A stretch of DNA of 8,429 nt from Minisyncoccota bacterium (GCA_023143935.1 JAGLGQ010000064.1:1-8429); one strand, 5' to 3'; shown: positions 1-5,780, numbered from the stretch's first letter. Notes: generated from the letters alone by a model not told the origin. Numbers and translations: made by a program.

Positions 1-11
1 CACGTGTAACA
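1..11. other. parS site truncated by the window edge
   Basis: CACGTGTAACA is the right-hand 11 bases of a parS palindrome whose first five bases lie outside the window. Its right arm (GTGTAACA) is the same one-base variant as the site at 160-175. Its implied start lies 33 bp (three times 11) before the half-site at 29, the same 33-bp step that separates the site at 160 from the half-site at 193. The array therefore probably continues to the left. Confidence 0.7.
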
Positions 12-28
12 ATCTAACCAAATTTAAA

Positions 29-69
29 TGTTACACGAATGTTACACAGATGTTACACACATGTTTCAC
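29..69 (+). repeat. Four tandem parS half-sites at 11-bp steps
   Basis: TGTTACAC occurs at 29-36, 40-47 and 51-58, and TGTTTCAC at 62-69, all in the same direction. Starts are exactly 11 bp apart, so equivalent bases face the same side of the helix. The 3-bp linkers differ (GAA, AGA, ACA). A protein binding these as direct repeats would do so in head-to-tail fashion, unlike the dimer contact expected on a parS palindrome. A degenerate inverted half-site (GGTAAACA, 72-79) follows. Confidence 0.8.
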
Positions 70-79
70 AAGGTAAACA

Positions 80-95
80 TGTTACACGTGAAACA
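80..95. other. parS site 1 (one mismatch)
   Basis: TGTTACACGTGAAACA matches the parS consensus at 15 of 16 positions; the mismatch is A for T at the fifth base of the left arm. The same A is present in most of the isolated half-sites, so it appears to be tolerated by the local ParB rather than being decay. Confidence 0.85.
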
Positions 96-119
96 TTTTG
101 TAAAACTTAAATGTAAATA

Positions 120-135
120 TGTTTCACGTGAAACA
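120..135. other. parS site 2 (perfect consensus)
   Basis: TGTTTCACGTGAAACA is a perfect 16-bp palindrome and identical to the canonical chromosomal parS sequence established in Bacillus subtilis and found across bacteria. ParB dimers load here, bind CTP, close into clamps and slide onto flanking DNA. It is the central member of a trio spaced 40 bp start to start. Confidence 0.92.
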
Positions 136-159
136 TTCTGACCAAATAATAAACCAAAT

Positions 160-175
160 TGTTTCACGTGTAACA
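160..175. other. parS site 3 (one mismatch)
   Basis: TGTTTCACGTGTAACA matches parS at 15 of 16 positions; the mismatch lies in the right arm and mirrors the one in site 1. Sites 1 and 3 are therefore mirror variants flanking the perfect site 2 at equal 40-bp distance. Confidence 0.85.
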
Positions 176-192
176 TTCCAACAAAATTTTTA

Positions 193-251
193 TGTTACAC
201 AGATGTTTCACAACTATTTCATAAAATAAATATGTTACACAGATGTTACAC
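193..251 (+). repeat. Two pairs of parS half-sites, 40 bp apart
   Basis: Half-sites start at 193 and 204 (11-bp step), and again at 233 and 244 (11-bp step). The two pairs are 40 bp apart, repeating the period of the full palindromes. Both pairs share the joint ATGTTACACAGATGTT. The spacer between them (212-231) is AT-rich. Confidence 0.75.
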
Positions 252-262
252 AAAAACCAAAA

Positions 263-286
263 TGTTACACAAGATTTTGTGTAACA
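263..286. repeat. Split inverted pair of parS half-sites
   Basis: TGTTACACAA (263-272) and its exact reverse complement TTGTGTAACA (277-286) form a 10-bp inverted repeat around the spacer GATT. Relative to a true parS site, the two half-sites are pushed apart by 8 bp, so a ParB dimer would not sit on it in the normal way. It marks the gene-proximal end of the array. It could be a boundary element, a binding site for a different protein, or a cruciform-forming sequence. Confidence 0.7.
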
Positions 287-288
287 TG

Positions 289-405
289 ATTATTTCAACA
301 AAACAAACCAAAACAATAATTTCTTAAATAAAAATTAACACAAACCACAAAACTTTTCAAAACAACTTACAATTTTAAATATAAAAATTATTTTTTAAAA
401 AAAAT
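289..405. other. G-free AT-rich stretch after the parS array
   Basis: The + strand has no G in these 117 bases and consists of A-rich sequence with scattered C and T. I see no gene, no structured RNA and no parS half-site here. It lies between the array and the promoter of the exonuclease gene. Its composition would melt easily, so a DNA-unwinding role is possible if an origin is nearby, but I found no DnaA box (TTATCCACA) to support that. Confidence 0.5.
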
Positions 406-413
406 GTTATAAT
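405..413 (+). promoter_or_regulatory. Extended -10 promoter of the exonuclease gene
   Basis: TGTTATAAT is a perfect extended -10 (TGn plus TATAAT). Ten bases separate it from the ATG at 424, so transcription should start around 419-421 and leave a leader of only a few nucleotides. No good -35 hexamer is visible, as is common for extended -10 promoters. Confidence 0.75.
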
Positions 414-423
414 ACTATACATT

Positions 424-1158
424 ATGAAAAATTTAGTTAAAAAAATTATCTTTTTAGATACTGAAACAACAGGAGTAAACACCGAAGATAGATTATTTCA
501 AGTAGCATATGATTTTAACGGACACCAAGAATCTGAACTCTTTTTACCTCCATTACCAATATGTATAGAAGCCAGCGAAACTACCCACTATACAAATGAA
601 GATGTAAAAGACAAACAACCTTTTTTAGAATCAACATTCAAAAATAAATTAAAAGAAATTTTATCAAATAACGAAATAATTTTTATTGCTCATAATGCAA
701 AATTTGATATTGAAATGTTAAAAAAAGAGGGGATTGAAGTTTTTAGTTTTATAGATACTTTAAAAATAGCTCAATATTTAGATTGTGATGCTAAATTAAA
801 CGCCTACCGTCTACAATACTTAAGATACGCCTTAAAATTAGATGTTGGAAAAATACCCGCACACGACGCACTTGGAGATGTAATAGTTTTAAAAGCATTA
901 TTTGAAAGACTTTACACAAAAATGTCTTCCCAAACTACAAATCCAAACAACATTTTAAATGAAATGATTGAAATCTCCTTAAAACCAACTCTAATAAAAA
1001 AATTTACTTTTGGAAAACATATTGGGGAATTAGTAGAAACAATAGCTCAAAAAGATAAGGGTTATTTGGAGTGGCTTTTAAAACAAAAACATCAACAAGC
1101 CGCAGAAGGGGACATTGACGAAAATTGGATCTTCACTCTAAAAACATATTTGGATTAA
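424..1158 (+). CDS. DEDDh-family 3'-5' exonuclease (exonuclease X / DNA Pol III epsilon-like)
   Basis: The 244-residue protein is predicted to remove nucleotides from DNA 3' ends with two metal ions. The N-terminal RNase T-like fold has all five DEDDh catalytic residues: D12 and E14 in FLDTETTG, D95 in AHNAKFD, and H147 and D152 in HDALGD. After a linker, residues 194-219 (FGKHIGE then YLEWLL) match the short C-terminal module of exonuclease X-type proteins. Repair or proofreading is therefore likelier than a replicative epsilon subunit, but the exact role is inferred. ATG 424 is chosen because the extended -10 ends only 10 nt upstream; there is no Shine-Dalgarno site. The gene is alone on its strand and lies next to the parS array. 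It converges on the isoprenyl synthase gene with 26 nt between them. Confidence 0.88.
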   Translation: MKNLVKKIIFLDTETTGVNTEDRLFQVAYDFNGHQESELFLPPLPICIEASETTHYTNEDVKDKQPFLESTFKNKLKEILSNNEIIFIAHNAKFDIEMLKKEGIEVFSFIDTLKIAQYLDCDAKLNAYRLQYLRYALKLDVGKIPAHDALGDVIVLKALFERLYTKMSSQTTNPNNILNEMIEISLKPTLIKKFTFGKHIGELVETIAQKDKGYLEWLLKQKHQQAAEGDIDENWIFTLKTYLD

Positions 1159-1184
1159 AACAAACAAATTATTAAAAATAATAA

Positions 1185-2192
1185 TTATTTATTCATCTTT
1201 TTATATTTCCAATAAGATGATTCTTTAATAAAATCTAACAAATGCATCATTTCATTTTTTATCTCTTTATTTAATGAAACTTTAGACATTGCAAGCTTTC
1301 TTTTTTCTATTTCTATATATGCACTTTCATTAATTTTTTTAGCATACTTTTTAAATAATAAAGTTAAATCCTTTTTTATTTTTCTATTCAAAAATCTTGT
1401 TTTTAAAATATAATCTAAAATTTTAATTTCATCTTTTTTCATAACTGTTTTATTATCAAGTAAAAACACAAGTGGGTATGTTAATGCTAAAGTACCACTT
1501 TTAATTCCATTTTCAATATCAAACAAATCATCACCAATTTGATAAATAATCCCTAAATTTGTTCCAAAAGAAATAACTTTTTTTGACTGCATGATTGACA
1601 TATCATTTATTAAACAATACATCTTAAAAGGAAATTCAATAAAATTACTAGTTTTTTGATAACTATCGTTAATAAGCCATTTCATATAATTTTTATTTTT
1701 TGGTTTTTTTACAGTCATCGTATCTGCAAACTGAGAATTTAACATCGTTAATTTCGTTTTATTAAAAATTTCAAGTACTGATTTTGTTTTAATATTCTTT
1801 AATGATAATAACTGCATATCAGCTAAAATTATTAAAAATAAAGCAATATGGCTCGCAACACCATCTCCATATGTATCACTTCCATTAAATTGTTTATGCA
1901 ACGCTACACGATTACCGTCACGCATATTATCATTATCAATAATATCATCAAAAATTAAAGTTGCTTGATGATATAATTCAATGGCAGTAGCAACTTTAAT
2001 AAAATCGTTTTTATCAATTTGATCACCACATAATAAAAATAAAAAATAAGATCGAATTCTTTTTGAAGGAAATATTTGTTTTGAAATTATATTTCGAATT
2101 TTTTTATCTTCAAATTTATTAAGAAAACATAACATTTCTTCTTCTATTTTTTGTTTTAAATTAGATTTATACCATTTTATTAAAGTCATCAT
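1185..2192 (-). CDS. Trans-isoprenyl diphosphate synthase (polyprenyl synthetase family)
   Basis: This 335-residue protein probably condenses isopentenyl diphosphate with an allylic diphosphate. The first Asp-rich motif is DDIID (82-86), followed by R91, and the second is DDLFD (221-225). QKTS (179-182) and the stretch LALTYP after K231 also fit the family. Residues 4 and 5 before the first motif are small (A77, T78); in this family that usually permits products longer than farnesyl diphosphate. The substrate-binding GKxxRP motif is altered to SKRIRS (43-48). No other isoprenoid gene is nearby. The start is ATGATG at 2192/2189, with TATAAT at 2194-2199 directly upstream and no SD; if that hexamer is the promoter, the second ATG would be favoured. 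Family assignment is firm; chain length and product are unknown. Confidence 0.85.
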   Translation of the reverse strand: MMTLIKWYKSNLKQKIEEEMLCFLNKFEDKKIRNIISKQIFPSKRIRSYFLFLLCGDQIDKNDFIKVATAIELYHQATLIFDDIIDNDNMRDGNRVALHKQFNGSDTYGDGVASHIALFLIILADMQLLSLKNIKTKSVLEIFNKTKLTMLNSQFADTMTVKKPKNKNYMKWLINDSYQKTSNFIEFPFKMYCLINDMSIMQSKKVISFGTNLGIIYQIGDDLFDIENGIKSGTLALTYPLVFLLDNKTVMKKDEIKILDYILKTRFLNRKIKKDLTLLFKKYAKKINESAYIEIEKRKLAMSKVSLNKEIKNEMMHLLDFIKESSYWKYKKMNK

Positions 2193-2297
2193 AATTATAA
2201 TTTATTAATTTTAATTTTTGAAAAATATAACTCCACTAATTTAAATCCCACACTAAAAAAAATTTAAATTTTACCCCAAAAACTATCAATCAAAATA

Positions 2298-3650
2298 TTA
2301 TTTTGTTTTAAAAATTTTATCATACAATAAAATAATCAAAATTCCTATCGGAGTTGTGACAACAAAAGTATTTTCTCCCATAAAAGAATATAACGTAAAC
2401 AAAAGAATACTTGGAATAAGAATTGCATAAAAACTCGCATTTGCAGAAATTTTTTGTGAATAAATTCCTGCAAATATTGGTGGTACAAAAATCAAAGCAA
2501 GATACGTCACTATTAGCGATAACGTAACAATGCTTGGAATAAAATATGCAGCAATAAAACCAAAAATACCAAACAAAACTGTGATTATTTTTGCATACAA
2601 AAGCTCTTTTGTACTATTTAAATTTTTTTGTTTAAAAATAACGCGATGAATTATTGTTGAACCACCAATTAACATACTATCTATAGACGACATTGTAACG
2701 GCCAAAAGTGCCGCAAATCCAATTCCCACCAACGAAGGTGGCAAAATAACATTCATAAGAGAAAAAATAGCTTTATCTTGATTAATTCCCGACAATGTAA
2801 TCGCGGCAATTAAACCAAAAAACAACATCAACATACTAAGTAATAATATAAATGGCATTGCCCAAAAAAAAGAATTTTTTGCAACAGCCTCATTTTCCGC
2901 AGAAAATATTCGTTGCCAATTTGATGTATTTCCAAGATAAAGAAAACCACTAAGTAAAATTACTCCAACAAACCAACTAATTCCTCCAAAAGCAAATGGA
3001 TCCAAATGACCTTGGGGCAATTGAGATAACAAATTTGAAAAACTACCCACATGACCATAACCAAAAACAGCCATTATGATAAACACCCCCAATATAATCC
3101 AAAATTGAATAAAATCTGTAATAATATCCACTTTTAACCCACCAATAGCTGTATATGCAATTGTTATAACCGCTGCCAACAAAAGAGCTACCTGAAATTC
3201 TACCCCAATAAGTACAGACGCCAAAGATGCAATAGCAAGTGCCTGCATTCCAATCCAAATTGTAATTAAAAATAATTGAAGTACAGCCGTAAGTGCTCCA
3301 GTCTTTTTATCAAAACGTTTATAAAAAAAATCAACAATAGTGTGCGCATCATATTCATCCCCAATTGTTTTTATCTTTTTTGCAACAATACCTAAAACAA
3401 ACATACCAACAATAAAAGATATTGGAAGCGCCAAACCATAAGAAACACCTGAATTATAAACTTCCGAAACAATTCCAACAGTAGCTCCAGCACCAACAAT
3501 TGTTGTAACAGTAGAAAAAACCATTAACCACAAACTCGTTTTTTTTTTATTTAAAAAATAAGACCCCAATGATTGTTTCCGCGAAAAAAACCACGCAACA
3601 CTAAACATTATTATTAAATAAATAATAAGAGTAAATAATGTAATATCCAT
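2298..3650 (-). CDS. Sodium:solute symporter (SSS family)
   Basis: The 450-residue, very hydrophobic protein should sit in the inner membrane with about a dozen transmembrane helices and import a solute with Na+. Family signatures are AIGGLKVDIITDFIQ (168-182), the WQRIFSA element (245-251) and TMSSIDSML (319-327), whose paired serines correspond to the Na2 sodium site on TM8. TM1 (about 43-62, with TTIVGAGATVG) supplies the other side of that site in the family. The substrate (proline, pantothenate, sugar, sialic acid or other) cannot be read from the sequence. The protein is somewhat shorter than many members of the family but looks complete. Its ATG lies 28 nt after the tRNA-Ser gene with no SD and no convincing promoter of its own, so co-transcription with the tRNA is plausible. 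Confidence 0.9.
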   Translation of the reverse strand: MDITLFTLIIYLIIMFSVAWFFSRKQSLGSYFLNKKKTSLWLMVFSTVTTIVGAGATVGIVSEVYNSGVSYGLALPISFIVGMFVLGIVAKKIKTIGDEYDAHTIVDFFYKRFDKKTGALTAVLQLFLITIWIGMQALAIASLASVLIGVEFQVALLLAAVITIAYTAIGGLKVDIITDFIQFWIILGVFIIMAVFGYGHVGSFSNLLSQLPQGHLDPFAFGGISWFVGVILLSGFLYLGNTSNWQRIFSAENEAVAKNSFFWAMPFILLLSMLMLFFGLIAAITLSGINQDKAIFSLMNVILPPSLVGIGFAALLAVTMSSIDSMLIGGSTIIHRVIFKQKNLNSTKELLYAKIITVLFGIFGFIAAYFIPSIVTLSLIVTYLALIFVPPIFAGIYSQKISANASFYAILIPSILLFTLYSFMGENTFVVTTPIGILIILLYDKIFKTK

Positions 3651-3678
3651 AAAACTATAATTAATTTTTATTTTTTTG

Positions 3679-3767
3679 CGGAGAAGAGAGGATTCGAACC
3701 TCCGGTCCGGTTTAACCCAGACATATCCTTAGCAGGGATACGCTTTCGACCGCTCAGCCACTTCTCC
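3679..3767 (-). tRNA. tRNA-Ser (anticodon GCU)
   Basis: The reverse strand folds as an 89-nt class II tRNA. The acceptor stem is GGAGAAG with CTTCTCC, and the discriminator base is G. The anticodon stem TATCC/GGATA encloses the loop CTGCTAA, giving anticodon GCU, which reads AGU and AGC. A long variable arm pairs GTCTGG with CCGGAC, and the T loop is TTCGAAT. The 3' CCA is not encoded, since the discriminator is followed by CA and then A residues, so a CCA-adding enzyme is needed. The symporter start codon is 28 nt downstream. Confidence 0.96.
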
Positions 3768-3899
3768 AGTAATCACTAGTCTAACATATTTCATCACATT
3801 TTTCCAAAACCCACCACCCACTCTAATTTTTATTTCTTCCCATCATTATAAAAAACCTCCCAAAAAAAACTTTTTATCTTTTTTTACTTTTTCCATAAA
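3768..3899. other. Intergenic spacer with no G on the + strand
   Basis: Apart from the tRNA promoter I find no convincing gene. The + strand has no G from 3780 to 3931, 152 bases that run into the 3' end of the neighbouring gene. On the - strand two micro-ORFs occur. One of 16 codons starts at 3896. One of 7 codons starts at 3846, is preceded by GGGAGG (3856-3861), and overlaps the stop of the first as TAATG. They are recorded as sequence observations only. Confidence 0.4.
3778..3786 (-). promoter_or_regulatory. Extended -10 promoter of tRNA-Ser
   Basis: On the - strand TGTTAGACT reads as TGn plus the -10 hexamer TAGACT. It ends 10 nt before the first base of the tRNA, a plausible distance for a transcript with a very short 5' leader. 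The same promoter could drive the symporter gene. Confidence 0.5.
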
Positions 3900-4325
3900 C
3901 TAATCTAAATTTACTTTAAACTCTTCAAAAAGACCCTTACGAACTAAAAATACAATTAAAGCATCATTAAAAATGCAGGGTTTTACTTCTATATAATCAA
4001 CTATTCCATTTTTAATTCCTCTTGTTTTTATTCTTATTATTCCACTTTCAAAATTACATAATATTTGTTGAACGACATATCCTTTTTTATAATTTCCTTT
4101 ATTAAAAGAACAGTTTTTACATTCTGGTAAAGGTTGAACATTCCTCAGACTTGATTCAACTTCCACATTAAGTTTTAGTTCTTCCAACACCTTTTTAATT
4201 TCTTTTTCATACTTTAAACCAATTTCTTTTAATTTTTTCCACGAAATTAAAAAAGTCTCTTTATTATAATTTATTATTATTTCATCTTGAGGTTCAGTTT
4301 CTTTTATCGGTATTTTTTCTGACAT
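3900..4325 (-). CDS. Hypothetical protein with four cysteines
   Basis: I do not recognise this 141-residue protein. It has no signal peptide or membrane segment and is probably cytosolic. The N-terminal part (about 1-62) is charged and likely helical (WKKLKEIGLKYEKEIKKVLEEL at 29-50, in segments). The C-terminal half looks like a small beta-rich domain with C69 and C72 in a CxxC pair, then C90 and C117. The pattern could bind Zn2+ or another metal, but no known motif fits exactly. Codon use and length argue for a real gene, and the stop is TAG. No SD precedes ATG 4325. Upstream is the divergent promoter region shared with the MBL-fold gene; downstream is the tRNA-Ser promoter. Confidence 0.65.
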   Translation of the reverse strand: MSEKIPIKETEPQDEIIINYNKETFLISWKKLKEIGLKYEKEIKKVLEELKLNVEVESSLRNVQPLPECKNCSFNKGNYKKGYVVQQILCNFESGIIRIKTRGIKNGIVDYIEVKPCIFNDALIVFLVRKGLFEEFKVNLD

Positions 4326-4452
4326 ATTTTTTTATTTAATTCTCTTATTTTATATAATAAACTATTTTTGTAATGTTACCAAGTACAAAATATACTATTA
4401 AAAAACATAACTATAAAATAAAATTTACCAACCCACAACTTCCTCCTTTCCA

Positions 4453-4461
4453 TGCTAAAAT
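4453..4461 (+). promoter_or_regulatory. Extended -10 promoter giving a leaderless MBL-fold mRNA
   Basis: TGCTAAAAT is TGn plus the -10 hexamer TAAAAT. Exactly six bases lie between it and the ATG at 4468, which places the expected transcription start on the A of the start codon. This is the clearest leaderless arrangement in the window. Confidence 0.7.
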
Positions 4462-4467
4462 AAACAC

Positions 4468-5130
4468 ATGAAAATAACCAAATTTGCACAATCTTGTATT
4501 TTAATTGAAACAAATAATAAAAAAATTTTAATAGATCCAGGCTGTTTACAATTTAAAGAATCATTATTGCAAAATCAATGGGCAAACATTGATATTCTAT
4601 TAATAACACATAAACACGGTGATCACTACTTATATGAAGCAGTGCAAGAAATAGTTAAAAATCCAAAAACTAAATTTTATACAAGCCAAGAAGTTGCAAA
4701 CAGTCACCCAGAATTATCACCTAAAATTATAAAGGAAGGGGATATTTTACATTTAAATGATATAACCATAGAAATTGTTAAAGCCGTACACGGATATATG
4801 CCATTTCTCACAGAAAACAACGCAATCAAAGAAAATATTGGCTATATAATTAACGACGGTAACAAAAAAGCATACCATACAAGCGACACAATTTCTTTCA
4901 AAAATAATTATAAATGTGATATTATTTTTGTCCCAATTTCTAACCATGGTTTAGTAATGGGGACATACGAAGCCTCTCTTTTTGCAAAAGAAACAGAAGC
5001 AAAATTAATTATCCCAATTCATTTTGATAATCCAAAATATCCAACAAATTTAAATAACGCAAAAGAAGAATTTGAAAAAGAAAAATTAAATTTTAAAATT
5101 TTAAAAATTGGAGAAAGTATAACTTTCTAA
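4468..5130 (+). CDS. UlaG-like metallo-beta-lactamase-fold hydrolase
   Basis: The 220-residue protein has the metal-binding pattern of the metallo-beta-lactamase fold: THKHGDH (H48, H50, D52, H53), H108 after strand IEIVKAV, D140 in YHTSDT, and H185 in IPIHFD. The opening MKITKFAQSCILIET and the compact length match the UlaG-like or YtnP/UPF0173 type of stand-alone MBL-fold hydrolases rather than beta-lactamases or RNase J. It should be a soluble cytosolic two-metal hydrolase; the substrate is unknown, and phosphodiester or lactone hydrolysis are both known in relatives. There is no SD, and the extended -10 ends six bases before the ATG. A 7-bp inverted repeat (AGAAAGT/ACTTTCT, 5112-5128) covers the last codons but has no T-tract. 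The next gene follows on the same strand after 74 nt with its own promoter. Confidence 0.87.
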   Translation: MKITKFAQSCILIETNNKKILIDPGCLQFKESLLQNQWANIDILLITHKHGDHYLYEAVQEIVKNPKTKFYTSQEVANSHPELSPKIIKEGDILHLNDITIEIVKAVHGYMPFLTENNAIKENIGYIINDGNKKAYHTSDTISFKNNYKCDIIFVPISNHGLVMGTYEASLFAKETEAKLIIPIHFDNPKYPTNLNNAKEEFEKEKLNFKILKIGESITF

Positions 5131-5165
5131 AACTTCAAAATATTATATAAAAAATCCCGAATACC

Positions 5166-5193
5166 TTGCCCAAACCCCCAAAAAATATATAAT
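5166..5193 (+). promoter_or_regulatory. Promoter of the voltage-sensor-like gene
   Basis: TATAAT at 5188-5193 is a perfect -10. TTGCCC at 5166-5171 is a four-of-six match to the -35 consensus with a 16-bp spacer. The -10 ends 11 nt before the ATG at 5205, so the leader would be about five nucleotides with no room for an SD. Confidence 0.55.
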
Positions 5194-5204
5194 ATTAATA
5201 ACCC

Positions 5205-5738
5205 ATGAGAGAATTATCAGAAAAAATCACTAATTTAAAAATATATCAAAAACTTGAAAAAACTTTCAATGATGAAATTACCCACGAAGATTATGTTCTT
5301 CACACTTTTTTGCTCTGGTCTAATATCTTTTTATCTATAATTGCAATTTTAGAAATATTTTTACATAAATCAGAAACATTTTATCATTATGCTCACACCA
5401 TAGAACTTATTTTTGGTATTATCTTTTTATTTGAATTTATTTTACGCTTAATTTTTTCATATTTTAAAAATTCAGTCTTTTTTCAATGGAAACTTCTTTT
5501 GCAACTACTTATTATTGTTTCTTTAATAGCTCCACATCTACTAGGAAATCTAGCAATTTTACGACTCGTTCGATCCATGAAAATCTTAAAAATTTTTATT
5601 TTAAGACGCGAACAAAAAGAATTGGCAGGAGAAAAAATCAAACCCATAAAATTACCAAAAAAAATACATAAAATAAACTGTTATATTATAAAAAAAATGA
5701 AAAAATCTGAAAAAAAAATTAATAATATTTTTAATTAA
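5205..5738 (+). CDS. Voltage-sensor-domain-only membrane protein (ion transport family, no pore domain)
   Basis: This 177-residue protein resembles the S1-S4 part of voltage-gated channels. Four hydrophobic segments fall at about 33-53, 65-87, 95-113 and 115-133. The fourth has R120, R123, K126 and K129 at every third position, the hallmark of an S4 sensor. In S2, E67, F74 and E77 keep the spacing (0, +7, +10) of the charge-transfer centre known from Shaker E283, F290 and E293. The S3 aspartate of typical sensors is not seen; Q100 is about there. After S4 come RREQKELAG and a lysine-rich tail, then a TAA stop: S5, pore loop and S6 are absent, and the 120 nt before dnaK do not encode them. It may be a VSD-only channel or sensor, a subunit of something larger, or a channel remnant. 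No SD is present. Confidence 0.7.
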   Translation: MRELSEKITNLKIYQKLEKTFNDEITHEDYVLHTFLLWSNIFLSIIAILEIFLHKSETFYHYAHTIELIFGIIFLFEFILRLIFSYFKNSVFFQWKLLLQLLIIVSLIAPHLLGNLAILRLVRSMKILKIFILRREQKELAGEKIKPIKLPKKIHKINCYIIKKMKKSEKKINNIFN

Positions 5739-5780
5739 TTTTTTTATAAACCACCTTACAAATCCCTTTCAAACCTTTTC

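Larger units (their letters stand above)
1..286. repeat. parS site and half-site array (putative chromosomal centromere)
   Basis: This non-coding stretch is built from TGTTWCAC half-sites. Arranged as inverted pairs they form TGTTTCACGTGAAACA, the well-known bacterial ParB-binding parS palindrome. I count three complete palindromes (starts 80, 120, 160), a fourth cut by the left edge (1-11), and ten separate half-sites (starts 29, 40, 51, 62, 193, 204, 233, 244 and 263 on +, and 279-286 on -). The complete sites step by exactly 40 bp. Grouped half-sites step by exactly 11 bp, about one helical turn. A composite unit of two half-sites joined by AGA recurs at 39-59, 192-212 and 232-252. ParB loading and chromosome segregation is the expected role. 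The half-site groups are not part of usual parS loci and could bind ParB cooperatively, bind another protein, or be iterons of a replication origin. parA and parB are not in the window. Confidence 0.85.

Noticed and set aside
1..286. CRISPR array
   Set aside because: Repeats are 8-16 bp palindromic parS elements with short, fixed 11- or 40-bp steps, and there are no unique spacers of uniform length or cas genes.
1..286. Cluster of DnaA boxes
   Set aside because: TGTTACACA agrees with TTATCCACA at only six of nine bases, while it is one base from the parS half-site and forms parS palindromes.
1167..1186. Terminator between the exonuclease and isoprenyl synthase genes
   Set aside because: AATTATT/AATAATT is an AT-only stem of a kind expected by chance at this composition.
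2255..2272. Terminator after the symporter gene
   Set aside because: AAAATTTAAATTTT with a T-run is a palindrome of A and T only and could not form a stable hairpin.
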